Shown piece by piece: positions 54,768 to 62,722 of a stretch of 64,000 nucleotides of DNA. The translations under genes and the position numbers were made by a program. The stretch's first letter is position 1; every line of letters starts with the position of its first letter. Under the pieces are notes generated by a model. It worked only from the letters and a program-made list of their open reading frames with translations. It was not told the DNA's origin and did not search any database. The stretch is from Alphaproteobacteria bacterium (GTDB lineage Bacteria; Pseudomonadota; Alphaproteobacteria; Caulobacterales; Parvularculaceae), in NCBI GenBank assembly GCA_030433215.1, contig JAUIMC010000001.1, forward strand, positions 310,001-374,000, read 5' to 3'.

Positions 54768-55199
54768 TCATCCCTTTCTCATCTTGCCGCCGGCGTCGCG
54801 CTCGTCGCCCTGACGCACGCGCGTCGCGCCGGCCGGGCGTTCGTTCGCGCGTTTTTTCTCGTCGCGCTTGCCGACTTTTTCCTGAAGGTCGCCGCCGGCG
54901 ACGCCGCCATGCTCGGCGGCGTCCGGTTCGCCGAGATAGTCCGGGGTTTCGAGGGCTTCCTGGCGGGTTCTCGGGGTCTGCCGCGCGCTGTGGATTTCAT
55001 CGGGCGAGACCAGGGCAAAACCGCCTTCGTCCTTTTCCACCGTATAGGCGGGCCGGTCGGGCGTTGCTTCCCGGCGCACTTTCTCGCCGTCCGCATTGAT
55101 GGTCACGTCCTCGGTGTGGATGGCGGTGATTTCGCCATGCGCGGAGGCGTCGCCCGCCTCCAATTGAACTCTGTCGCCAAGCCGGAAGGTCTCAGTCAT
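54768..55199 (-). CDS. HVA1 family protein (DUF2945, TUDOR-like)
   Basis: The 143-aa protein has the short HVA1/DUF2945 domain: FRLGDRVQLEAGDASAHGEI, then KVRREATPDRPAYTVEKDEG, and a charged tail of about 60 residues. Function is unknown; the family is often found with Rho_N-like small genes, as here. ATG 55199 has GGAG at 7 bp; a longer reading upstream is unlikely. Confidence 0.8.
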   Translation of the reverse strand: MTETFRLGDRVQLEAGDASAHGEITAIHTEDVTINADGEKVRREATPDRPAYTVEKDEGGFALVSPDEIHSARQTPRTRQEALETPDYLGEPDAAEHGGVAGGDLQEKVGKRDEKKRANERPAGATRVRQGDERDAGGKMRKG

Positions 55200-55348
55200 G
55201 ACGCGCTCCTTTCGGTTTTCTTGTGCACGGGGAACGGGCTGTCTGTGAAACACCCGGAGAGGGGCGGCGTTCCGATTCCGGGCCGATTGCGGCTGGCGCT
55301 TTCCGCCTCGCCGCGCTATAGCCGCGGCGCAGCAAAAATGAGCGCGAG

Positions 55349-56572
55349 ATGACTTCGAAAAGTGACGTCAAGAAAGTGGTCCTGGCCTATTCCGGCGGCC
55401 TCGACACGTCGGTGATCCTGAAATGGCTGCAGGTGGAATATGATTGCGAAGTCGTGACATTTACTGCCGATCTCGGCCAGGGCGAAGAGCTGGAGCCCGC
55501 CCGCCGCAAGGCAGAGCGCGCCGGCGTCAAGGAAATCTATATCGAGGATCTGCGCGAGGAGTTCGTCAGCGATTTCGTCTTCCCGATGTTCCGCGCGAAC
55601 GCCGTTTATGAGGGGCTTTATCTCCTCGGCACATCCATCGCGCGCCCGCTGATCGCCAAGCGCCTCGTGGAGATTGCGCAGCAAACCGGCGCGGACGCCG
55701 TCGCCCACGGCGCCACGGGCAAGGGCAACGACCAGGTGCGGTTCGAGCTCAACGCCTATGCGCTGAACCCCGACATCCGGGTGATCGCGCCCTGGCGCGA
55801 ATGGGACCTGAACTCGCGTGAAAAGCTCATCGACTTTGCGGAAAAGCACCAGATCGAAATCCCGAAGGACAAGCGCGGCGAGGCGCCGTTTTCGGTGGAC
55901 GCGAACCTGTTGCACACCTCCTCCGAGGGCAAGGTGCTGGAAGACCCGGCCGAACCCGCGCCGGATTATGTCTTTCAGCGTACGGTCGATCCGGAAAGCG
56001 CGCCCGACGAGCCGGAAATCATCGAGATCGGTTTTGACCGGGGCGATGCGATCTCCATCAACGGCAAGCCGCTGTCGCCGGCGAGCCTCCTGACCAAGCT
56101 CAATGAATATGGCCACAAGCACGGCATCGGCCGTCTCGATCTTGTGGAGAACCGCTTTGTCGGCATGAAGTCGCGCGGCGTTTACGAGACCCCGGGCGGG
56201 ACCATTCTGCTCGCCGCCCATCGCGGCATCGAACAGATCACCCTCGACCGCGGCGCCATGCATTTGAAAGACGAGCTGATGCCGCGCTATGCGGAGCTCA
56301 TCTATAACGGCTTCTGGTACTCGCCCGAGCGCGAAATGCTCCAGGCGGCGATCGACAAGAGCCAGGAGCATGTCGCCGGCACGGTGAAGGTGAAGCTCTA
56401 TAAAGGCTCGGCCAATGTCGTCGGCCGCGCCTCGGAGCGCACGATTTACTCGCTCGCCCATGTCACCTTCGAGGAAGACGCCGTCTACGACCAGAAAGAC
56501 GCCGAAGGCTTCATCAAACTGAACGCCTTGCGCCTTAAACTCCTCGCCCGGCGCAACAAGAACGCGGAGTAG
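55349..56572 (+). CDS. argG: Argininosuccinate synthase ArgG
   Basis: ArgG joins citrulline and aspartate with ATP in arginine synthesis. The 407-aa protein begins [19 protein letters not shown], the ATP-binding PP-loop, and contains [37 protein letters not shown] and [20 protein letters not shown], all diagnostic. Length is typical. A DCC-family gene and ppa follow closely. Confidence 0.97.
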   Translation: MTSKSDVKKVVLAYSGGLDTSVILKWLQVEYDCEVVTFTADLGQGEELEPARRKAERAGVKEIYIEDLREEFVSDFVFPMFRANAVYEGLYLLGTSIARPLIAKRLVEIAQQTGADAVAHGATGKGNDQVRFELNAYALNPDIRVIAPWREWDLNSREKLIDFAEKHQIEIPKDKRGEAPFSVDANLLHTSSEGKVLEDPAEPAPDYVFQRTVDPESAPDEPEIIEIGFDRGDAISINGKPLSPASLLTKLNEYGHKHGIGRLDLVENRFVGMKSRGVYETPGGTILLAAHRGIEQITLDRGAMHLKDELMPRYAELIYNGFWYSPEREMLQAAIDKSQEHVAGTVKVKLYKGSANVVGRASERTIYSLAHVTFEEDAVYDQKDAEGFIKLNALRLKLLARRNKNAE

Positions 56573-56582
56573 AAAATTCGGT

Positions 56583-57008
56583 TTGGCCGAAGACGGGATA
56601 TATCTTTTCGACGGCCATTGCGTCTTGTGTTCGCGCGCCGTGCGCTACGTTTTGAAATATGAAACCGCGCCGGATGTGCGGTTCGTGGCGATCCAGTCCG
56701 AAGAAGGGCGCCGTCTCGCCAAGACGAACGGCATCGATCCGGACGCGCCGCACAGCTTTCTCTATGTGGAAGACGGGGTCGTGCGCGAACGTTCCGATGC
56801 GGTCTTCGCCCTGGCGCGAAAAGTCGGCGGCCCCTTGCGGCGCTTCATGTTTCTTAAGGGCTTGCCGCGTCCCGTGCGCGATTTTTTCTATGACCGCCTT
56901 GCGCGCAACCGGTACGCCCTGTTCGGGCGGATGAAGGAATGCTATCTGCCAGCGCCTGAAGTCAGAGACCGTTTCACCTTACCTGAGATTTCTGAAAACA
57001 AAGCCTGA
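56583..57008 (+). CDS. DCC family thiol-disulfide oxidoreductase (DUF393)
   Basis: The 141-aa protein has LFDGHCVLCSRAVRYVL with C13 and C16 as the DCC redox site, and RDFFYDRLARNRYALFGRMK at the end, as in DUF393. The fold is thioredoxin-like and the partner unknown. Start is TTG 56583, 10 bp after argG; no ATG suits the conserved region. It is 5 bp upstream of ppa. Confidence 0.9.
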   Translation: MAEDGIYLFDGHCVLCSRAVRYVLKYETAPDVRFVAIQSEEGRRLAKTNGIDPDAPHSFLYVEDGVVRERSDAVFALARKVGGPLRRFMFLKGLPRPVRDFFYDRLARNRYALFGRMKECYLPAPEVRDRFTLPEISENKA

Positions 57009-57013
57009 GTATT

Positions 57014-57550
57014 ATGGACCTTTCCAAGATCACCCCCGGCGTTAATCCGCCCAAGGACGTCAATGTCGTTATCGAAGTGCCGCTCGGCGGCGAGCCGATC
57101 AAATACGAAATCGATAAGGCGTCGGGCGCAATGTTCGTCGACCGCTTCCTCTATACGGCGACGCGCTACCCCTGCAATTACGGTTTCGTGCCCGGAACGC
57201 TCGCCGATGACGGCGATCCGGTCGATGTCATGGTGGTGGGCAACCGGCCGCTGGTGCCCGGCGCGGTGGTTGGCGCCCGCCCCGTCGGAGTACTGCTGAT
57301 GGAGGACGAAGCGGGCATGGACGAGAAAATTCTCGCCGTACCCAGCGCGCGGCTGACGCGCTATTACGCCAAGATCGACTCCTATGAGGACCTGCCGGAG
57401 ATCCTCATTGAACGGATCCGTCATTTCTTCGAGCATTACAAAGACCTCGAGCCCGACAAATGGGTCAAGATTGTCGGCTGGCGCGGACGCGATGAGGCCG
57501 AAAGACTGATCTTGGAAGGGCTGAAGGCCGAGGCCGCGAAAAAGTCTTGA
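57014..57550 (+). CDS. ppa: Inorganic pyrophosphatase
   Basis: The enzyme hydrolyses pyrophosphate and helps drive ArgG and other reactions. The 178-aa protein has DRFLYTATRYPCNYGFVPGT followed by LADDGDPVDVMVVG, the D-G-D-P-x-D metal site, and KDLEPDKWVKIVGWRGRDEA. It is the soluble family I type. It lies downstream of argG and the DCC gene, a functional pairing because argininosuccinate synthesis releases pyrophosphate. Confidence 0.96.
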   Translation: MDLSKITPGVNPPKDVNVVIEVPLGGEPIKYEIDKASGAMFVDRFLYTATRYPCNYGFVPGTLADDGDPVDVMVVGNRPLVPGAVVGARPVGVLLMEDEAGMDEKILAVPSARLTRYYAKIDSYEDLPEILIERIRHFFEHYKDLEPDKWVKIVGWRGRDEAERLILEGLKAEAAKKS

Positions 57551-57850
57551 AGGCGGAAACGGTTTTGAAGGCTCATGCGGCGCCGCAGCAAAATGCGGCT
57601 CTTATTTTCGCAAGCGAAGGTTGTTCGCGCTCCAGGCCTATATCACCCACGAAGGCCGGGGCTTGGAGCTCGATCCCGGCAAACACTAGGTTCCAGGCCC
57701 GCCGGACGCCGGCCCCGGCGTTCATTAACTCTTTTTTAACGCCGCGCTTTGGGCTAGCATCTGATTGTCCGGGACCCGGATGCCGCGCCTATGTAAGGCC
57801 CTTTGGGGCGAATATGGGCGCGAAGGGGCGGCGAGAGATGAGGGGTGGAG
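57551..57850. other. Intergenic region with a possible terminator
   Basis: No gene is seen in this 300-bp gap. ACGCCG, loop GCCC, CGGCGT (57706-57721) forms a hairpin with a T-rich stretch (57731-57737) some distance after it, a possible terminator for the argG-ppa transcript. A GCAGCAAAATGC sequence near 57587 resembles the dispersed GCAGCAT motif. The promoter of the gene at 57851 should also lie here. Confidence 0.4.
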
Positions 57851-58237
57851 ATGCGTAATATTGAAGCCATATTCGGGGGAGTATTGGCGCTCTTTGTATT
57901 GGGCGTCGCCTTTTTCGCGGTGATGAACACCTCGTTCCCGTCGGGCGGCAGCGGAGATGCAGCCGCGCCTGTCGATGACATGGCCTATTCCGGCGGCGCA
58001 ACGACACCGACGCTTGCTGCCGTTTCGGGTCAGGACCTCATCTGCGAATGCTATGACGCCGGTTTCGAGCTCGCCGGGCAGTCGGATGTTCTTTCGCCCG
58101 AATATCGCACCGGTTTCCAGCAATGCCGGGCGCGCGGCGGGGTCGATGGCGGCGACGCCTGGACCGCCGGCTGGAATGCGCGTTTGTCGGGCCGGCCTTA
58201 CGAGACGAGCTGCCGCTCCTATAAGCGCCGGCTTTAA
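57851..58237 (+). CDS. Small membrane-anchored protein of unknown function
   Basis: The 128-aa protein has an N-terminal membrane helix (GGVLALFVLGVAFFAVM) followed by a linker and a C-terminal domain with three cysteines (LICECYDAGFELA, CRARGG, SCRSY) and LSPEYRTGFQQCRARGGVDG. I do not recognise the family. The start is ATG 57851 with AGGGGTGGAG upstream. Its stop overlaps the convergent YciI gene by 4 bp. Confidence 0.7.
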   Translation: MRNIEAIFGGVLALFVLGVAFFAVMNTSFPSGGSGDAAAPVDDMAYSGGATTPTLAAVSGQDLICECYDAGFELAGQSDVLSPEYRTGFQQCRARGGVDGGDAWTAGWNARLSGRPYETSCRSYKRRL

Positions 58238-58524
58238 TCCTGAAAATTCTCGATCACCGTCTTGAACGGCTTGATCTCCACCTCCGCAAACAGGCTTGCC
58301 TTGGCGTAGGGGTCGTTTGCGGCGATCTCGCGGGCATGGGTTTCGTCTTCCGCCTCGACGATGATCAGCGAGCCGGCGGGCTCGCCCGCCTCGTTCAGCA
58401 TCGGCCCGGCGAGGAGAAGGTTTTCCCCAAGGCTTTCCGCGTATTTCAGGTGCTCTGGCCGGGTTTCCATGCGTAAGGGCAGGGAGTCCGGTTTGTCCCG
58501 GCAAAGCAGAATGAATTGAGGCAT
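58234..58524 (-). CDS. YciI family protein
   Basis: The 96-aa protein has the YciI ferredoxin-like fold: MPQFILLCRDKPDSLPLRME, RPEHLKYAESLGENLLLAGP, GSLIIVEAEDETHAREIAAN, DPYAKASLFAEVEIKPFKTV. It carries the conserved His-Asp type pattern of the family (HLKY and NDPY). Its function is unknown. It lies 2 bp downstream of gpsA and is surely co-transcribed. Confidence 0.88.
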   Translation of the reverse strand: MPQFILLCRDKPDSLPLRMETRPEHLKYAESLGENLLLAGPMLNEAGEPAGSLIIVEAEDETHAREIAANDPYAKASLFAEVEIKPFKTVIENFQD

Positions 58525-58526
58525 CG

Positions 58527-59537
58527 TTACGCTTCCGATCTGAAAGGCCGCGCCAGCAGGGCGGCGATGATTTCGTCTACAGTCATATCGCCGGCCACGA
58601 GGGCGGCCACCGCCTCGCAAATCGGCGCTTCGGCCCCGGCTTTCACGGCGAGGGCGTGAATGGCGCCGGCGGTGGCGACCCCTTCGCTCACCGTATTGCG
58701 TTCGGCGAGGATGTCTTCCAGCTTCCGGCCTTTGCCGAGCTCGGCCCCGAGCGACATATTGCGCGACTGGGGCGAGGAGGCGGTCAGGATCAGGTCCCCG
58801 AGCCCCGACAGCCCGGCCATGGTCTCGGGCTTGGCCCCCAGCGCGACGCCGAGGCGCTGAAATTCCGCGAAACCACGCGCGATCAGCGCCGCGCGGGCGC
58901 TTTCTCCGAGGCCCCGGCCTTCCACCACGCCCGCAGCAATCGCGAGGACGTTCTTCACCGCTCCGCCGAGTTCAGCGCCGGTAAGGTCTTCGGAGAGATA
59001 AGGCCGGAAATGCGGCGCCCCGACCGTCGCCACCCATCGTGCGCCGAGGTCAGGATCGGCGGCGGCCAGGGTTACGGCGGTGGGCAGTCCCAGGGCCACG
59101 TCCCGGGCGAAGCTCGGGCCCGACAGAACCGCAGGCTCGGCCTCCGGCCATACTTCATTCAATACCTCGGTCATCAACAGCCCGGTGTCGCGCTCGATGC
59201 CCTTCGAGCAGAGCGCGACGGGTAGCGCCCGGCCGTTGGCGCCGGCGCGCAGTTCGGCGAGGACGGGCCGCGCGAACTGCGCCGGCACGACAAAGAGTAG
59301 GGCCTCGTTTTCGGCGGCCATACCCAATGAATCCAAGGCCTTGAGGCTCTCGGGCAGGGGAACGCCGGGAAGGAATTCGGTGTTCTCGTGACGCTCGTTG
59401 ATGGTGCGTATGACCGCCCCTTCGCGCGCCCAGAGCGAGGTCGTCACGCCGTTCGCAGCGCAGAGCGAGGCCAGCGCGGTGCCCCAGGCGCCGCCGCCGA
59501 TGACGCCAAGGGAAGCAAAAGGATTGCCCGGTTTCAT
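58527..59537 (-). CDS. gpsA: Glycerol-3-phosphate dehydrogenase (NAD(P)+) GpsA
   Basis: GpsA makes sn-glycerol-3-phosphate for phospholipids from dihydroxyacetone phosphate. The 336-aa protein has the nucleotide-binding GVIGGGAWGTALA, LSGPSFARDVALGLPTAV, and GAVKNVLAIAAGVVEGRGLG followed by ARAALIARGFAEF, all diagnostic. ATG 59537 lies at the expected position. It is divergent from the TetR gene. Confidence 0.96.
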   Translation of the reverse strand: MKPGNPFASLGVIGGGAWGTALASLCAANGVTTSLWAREGAVIRTINERHENTEFLPGVPLPESLKALDSLGMAAENEALLFVVPAQFARPVLAELRAGANGRALPVALCSKGIERDTGLLMTEVLNEVWPEAEPAVLSGPSFARDVALGLPTAVTLAAADPDLGARWVATVGAPHFRPYLSEDLTGAELGGAVKNVLAIAAGVVEGRGLGESARAALIARGFAEFQRLGVALGAKPETMAGLSGLGDLILTASSPQSRNMSLGAELGKGRKLEDILAERNTVSEGVATAGAIHALAVKAGAEAPICEAVAALVAGDMTVDEIIAALLARPFRSEA

Positions 59538-59558
59538 CACTTCTAGTTCTCGTGCTGA

Positions 59559-59587
59559 TTGCCGTATGACGACTGAACGGTTTATAA
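59559..59587 (+). promoter_or_regulatory. Promoter of the TetR-family gene
   Basis: TTGCCG (59559-59564) and TTATAA (59582-59587) are 17 bp apart. A start of transcription near 59594 would be about 15-20 nt before the TetR start codon. Confidence 0.55.
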
Positions 59588-59608
59588 AGATGTCAACATA
59601 CACAAAGC

Positions 59609-60247
59609 ATGCGCATGCCTGCCGAAGTTCTCGATGAAACCGCGAAGCAGATTTTGGACGCCGCCAGCCGGCGCTTCCTGCATTACGGCTACGGCAAAAC
59701 GACCATGTCGGAGATCGCCCAGGACTGCAATATGTCCACGGGCAACCTCTATCGCTACTTCCCGTCGAAGCTCGACATCGCTGAAATGTTCGTCCGCGTC
59801 CTCAGGCGCGAGCAGGCGGCGCGCCTGCGCGAGGTCGCGGATGCGCGGGATATGGCGCCGGCGGAAAAGCTCCGGGCGTTTTTCCTGCGCAAGTTTCAGC
59901 TCGCCTATGAGCGTTTTCACGACAAGCCGAAAGCCTTCGAGCTGTCCCGCGAGTTGATCACGGCCCGCCCCAAGGTCGCCATCGAATGGGAGAACGCCGA
60001 GGCCCGGATCCTGACGGAGATCCTTCTGGAGGGGGACCGGGAAGGCGTCTTCGCCGTGGAGAATGGCGGCGATACGGCCCGGATCGTCCATGACGCCTTT
60101 TATCGGTTCACCAGCCCGTCGATCCTCCAGGACAGCGAGTTCGACGAGCTGTCGGTCGAGCTCAATGGCGTGATCGATCTTGTGCTCGACGGTTTCGCCT
60201 GGCGGGCGGCCAGAAGAACCGCCCAGGAAAAGCGCAAATCCGGCTGA
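59609..60247 (+). CDS. TetR family transcriptional regulator
   Basis: The 212-aa protein has a TetR N-terminal helix-turn-helix (QILDAASRRFLHYGYGKTTM, then SEIAQDCNMSTGNLYRYFPS) followed by a helical ligand domain. Target and ligand are unknown; the divergent gpsA makes lipid metabolism one option. The start is ATG 59609 or 59615. GCATGCGCATGC at the start forms a local palindrome. Confidence 0.9.
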   Translation: MRMPAEVLDETAKQILDAASRRFLHYGYGKTTMSEIAQDCNMSTGNLYRYFPSKLDIAEMFVRVLRREQAARLREVADARDMAPAEKLRAFFLRKFQLAYERFHDKPKAFELSRELITARPKVAIEWENAEARILTEILLEGDREGVFAVENGGDTARIVHDAFYRFTSPSILQDSEFDELSVELNGVIDLVLDGFAWRAARRTAQEKRKSG

Positions 60248-60485
60248 GCTGGCTTCCCCGACGCCGCGTCACCTCCCAGGCTCATTGTGCGGCGCCGAAA
60301 TGTTAGCCCATTCGTCTGGGTTTCAGCGCGAAATTTGAGTGTAATCACGCGCCTTTTCGATCACATGGGGGTGATATTTCTTCCCCAGACCCTGCGTATT
60401 ATGGCCTAAGCCATTGTAAAACAGGGGGCTATTTACCTTTTTAGAAAAATTACGATTAAACAATGAATATTTATGATTTTGTTCA

Positions 60486-60514
60486 TTGACAACCTCAAGT
60501 CCGAGGCCTATGTC
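60486..60514 (+). promoter_or_regulatory. Promoter of the 39-aa membrane protein transcript
   Basis: TTGACA (60486-60491), a perfect -35 box, is 17 bp from TATGTC (60509-60514). It lies at the end of the 60248-60485 AT-rich gap, in which I see no gene. A leader of about 120 nt would carry the hairpin GGCCCTCATCC/GGATAAGGGCC (60559-60569, 60574-60584, loop AAAA). Confidence 0.6.
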
Positions 60515-60643
60515 CCCCTCATCGGCAGCGGGGAACCCTACCGAGAAAGCGCTGAACAGGCCCTCATCCAAAAGGATAAGGGCCTTGTCTGCGCCAAAAC
60601 AAAGAAACGACCTGATCAAACGACCAACGCAAAGAGAAACCCA

Positions 60644-60763
60644 ATGTCCAGCCTTCGCAATTTCGCCATCCAGGCGACCGCCACCCTGACCCTCGCCGGC
60701 GTCCTCGTCGCGCTGCTTTACACCGCAGCCGATTTCGCCACGCGCGGCGTCGTTATCGCTTAA
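60644..60763 (+). CDS. 39-aa single-span membrane protein
   Basis: The protein (MSSLRNFAIQATATLTLAGV followed by LVALLYTAADFATRGVVIA) is mostly one hydrophobic helix. AGAGAAA lies before ATG 60644. It has its own promoter (60486) and a strong terminator (60851), which argues for a real small transcription unit. In-frame codons continue upstream to 60473 but start before the promoter's transcript start. Function is unknown. Confidence 0.65.
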   Translation: MSSLRNFAIQATATLTLAGVLVALLYTAADFATRGVVIA

Positions 60764-60850
60764 CCCCTTTCACGAACCCGCTGTTGCGGTCCGTTCCTCA
60801 CCACCCCTCGAGGACGTCCCCCTCCCCCCGACCGCAACAGCGACCCCTTG

Positions 60851-60884
60851 GCGCGGAAGCCTCCCCCGGCTTCCGCGCTTTTTT
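60851..60884 (+). terminator. Intrinsic terminator after the 39-aa gene
   Basis: GCGCGGAAGCC (60851-60861) pairs with GGCTTCCGCGC and is followed by TTTTTT (60879-60884). Confidence 0.9.
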
Positions 60885-60985
60885 GCGCGCTCATGCTGCA
60901 TTTGCGAAATAAGCAAAGTGAAACTGCGTGCGTTACGCTTTTACAAGATTTCGGGAGGAGACTTCGGCCATAGGGAGATCTCGCC

Positions 60986-61429
60986 ATGGCCGCCTCGACC
61001 CGGTTCGCTGTCGCCGTTCATCTGATGACCCTGCTTGCCGCAAAGCGCGGCGCGCCCCAGACCTCCGAGACCCTCGCGCGCTCGGCGGCGACCAATCCGG
61101 CGGTCGTGCGCCGGCTTCTCGGGGCGCTGACAAAATCCGGGCTCGTCAGGACCCATCTCGGCAAGGGCGGCGGGGCCGAGCTCGCCAGGGGGCCGAAGAA
61201 AATCAGTCTCGCCGACATCTATCGCGCCGTTGAAACCCCGGGCCTCATTCCCCTGTCGCGCACCGCGCCCGCGGCGGCCAGCGCGGCTGGCCGGCATATC
61301 CAGCCGGTGCTGAAGGAAGTCAGCCGACAGGCGGAATCGGCCTTCATCGCCTCCCTCGAGGCGACGACGCTGAAGCAGGTGGCGAAGGAAATTGCTGCAG
61401 GCGATGCTGCAGCAAAAAGCGCAGCATAA
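60986..61429 (+). CDS. Rrf2 family transcriptional regulator without Fe-S cysteines
   Basis: The 147-aa protein has an Rrf2-type winged helix: STRFAVAVHLMTLLAAKRGA, TLARSAATNPAVVRRLLGAL, then GLVRTHLGKGGGAELARGPK and a wing/dimer part. The cysteine cluster that binds Fe-S in IscR-type members is absent; the protein has no cysteines. The C-terminal ~25 residues are Ala-rich (AAGDAAAKSAA), and their DNA forms part of the repeat locus E. Confidence 0.88.
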   Translation: MAASTRFAVAVHLMTLLAAKRGAPQTSETLARSAATNPAVVRRLLGALTKSGLVRTHLGKGGGAELARGPKKISLADIYRAVETPGLIPLSRTAPAAASAAGRHIQPVLKEVSRQAESAFIASLEATTLKQVAKEIAAGDAAAKSAA

Positions 61430-61476
61430 ATTTCGTTTGCTGCGATTATGCTGCGCCTATGCTGCAAAAATGCTGC
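61392..61476. repeat. Phased TGCTGC/GCAGCA array (locus E)
   Basis: TTGCTGC (61392) and ATGCTGC (61404) are 12 bp apart. Four more copies start at 61437, 61448, 61459 and 61470, exactly 11 bp apart, and one reverse copy, GCAGCAT, lies at 61421. A perfect 11-bp inverted repeat, GCGCAGCATAA (61419-61429) and TTATGCTGCGC (61446-61456), is included. The array spans the end of the Rrf2 gene and the gap to tsaD. Confidence 0.65.
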
Positions 61477-61489
61477 GATGCACAATGAT

Positions 61490-62584
61490 TCAGGCTTTCG
61501 GTCCCTTGCGGCCAGATCCGTAGCGTTTTCCATCGCCCGGATCGGCCAGCGGCCAGCGCGCCCGCGGCGCCATCCCCAAAGCTTCTTCCGGCTCCATCGC
61601 CAGCCCGGAAGCCAGTCTTTCTGCGCCCGCCCAGGCGATCATGGCGCCATTGTCGGTGCAATATTTCGGCGGCGGGGCGATCAGATCCCATGACTTTGCT
61701 GCGCACAATTGCTGCAGCATTTTCTTGATGGCGCAGTTCGCCGCGACCCCGCCGGCGACCACCAGGCGCGTGGCCTCCGGCATCAGCGCCATGGCCCGTT
61801 CCGTCCTATGGGCGAGGTGGCGGGCGGCGGCCTCCTGAAACGAGGCGGCGAGATCCGCGACGTCCTGATGGCTCGGTGCGGCAAGGCTCTGCGCCGCCTC
61901 GCGCACCGCGGTTTTCATGCCCGAGAAAGAAAAGTCGCAGCCTTCATGCTTGAGGAGCGGGCGGGGCAGGTCGAACCGGTCGGCGTTTCCGCCGACGGCG
62001 GCGGCCTCCACCTTCGGGCCTCCCGGCGCCCCGAGCCCGAGCAGCTTTGCGGTCTTGTCGAAACACTCCCCGGCGGCGTCGTCGATGGTGGTGCCGAGGC
62101 GGTCATACTTTCCGACGCCATGGACCCGGATGAGCTGGGTATGGCCGCCGGAAATCAGGAGGAGCAGATAGGGAAAGGGCGCGTTTTCGGTCATCCGCGC
62201 CGACAGGGCGTGGCCTTCGAGATGGTTGACCGGGACGAGGCGGATCCCGTGCGCCAGGGAAATCGCCTTCGCCGTGGTCAGCCCTACCATCACTCCGCCC
62301 ACAAGGCCGGGTCCGGCGGTGGCGGCCACAAGGTCGAGTTCTTCATAAGCGACGCCGGCTTTCGCGACCGCCTTTTCGACGGTGGCGTCGAGCCGCTCCA
62401 CATGGCTCCGCGCCGCGATCTCAGGCACCACCCCGCCAAAGGCCGCATGGTCGTCATGATCGGTCCAGACTTCGTTCGATAGAATCCGGCACGAGCCGTC
62501 GGCGCGGCGCAGGACGACCGCGGCGGCGGTGTCGTCGCAGCTCGTCTCGACGCCCAGCGCCAGAATGTCTTTCGTCTCGCTCAT
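61490..62584 (-). CDS. tsaD: tRNA N6-adenosine threonylcarbamoyltransferase TsaD
   Basis: TsaD transfers the threonylcarbamoyl group to A37 of ANN-decoding tRNAs. The 364-aa protein has VETSCDDTAAAV, the metal site HLEGHALS (H121, H125), AATAGPGLVGGVMVGLTTAK and PPPKYCTDNGAMIAWAG. The region 61690-61720, in its variable part (KKMLQQLCAAKSW), resembles the dispersed repeat. It is divergent from hemC. Confidence 0.97.
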   Translation of the reverse strand: MSETKDILALGVETSCDDTAAAVVLRRADGSCRILSNEVWTDHDDHAAFGGVVPEIAARSHVERLDATVEKAVAKAGVAYEELDLVAATAGPGLVGGVMVGLTTAKAISLAHGIRLVPVNHLEGHALSARMTENAPFPYLLLLISGGHTQLIRVHGVGKYDRLGTTIDDAAGECFDKTAKLLGLGAPGGPKVEAAAVGGNADRFDLPRPLLKHEGCDFSFSGMKTAVREAAQSLAAPSHQDVADLAASFQEAAARHLAHRTERAMALMPEATRLVVAGGVAANCAIKKMLQQLCAAKSWDLIAPPPKYCTDNGAMIAWAGAERLASGLAMEPEEALGMAPRARWPLADPGDGKRYGSGRKGPKA

Positions 62585-62722
62585 CAGGCTCTGCTTGCTT
62601 CAGGCTTCGGGACTGCGTTAAGCCCCGGGAAGGAAAATCTGCATGGACAGGAAACTTCGCAAGGACGCAAGAGGCGTGCTCCCGCGCGGTTCCGCCGGAT
62701 CCATATTCCGAAAGCGAAACGA

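Noticed and set aside
60323-60619. A 98-codon minus-strand frame in the AT-rich gap
   Set aside because: It covers the predicted promoter and leader of the 39-aa gene and shows no domain or ribosome binding site.
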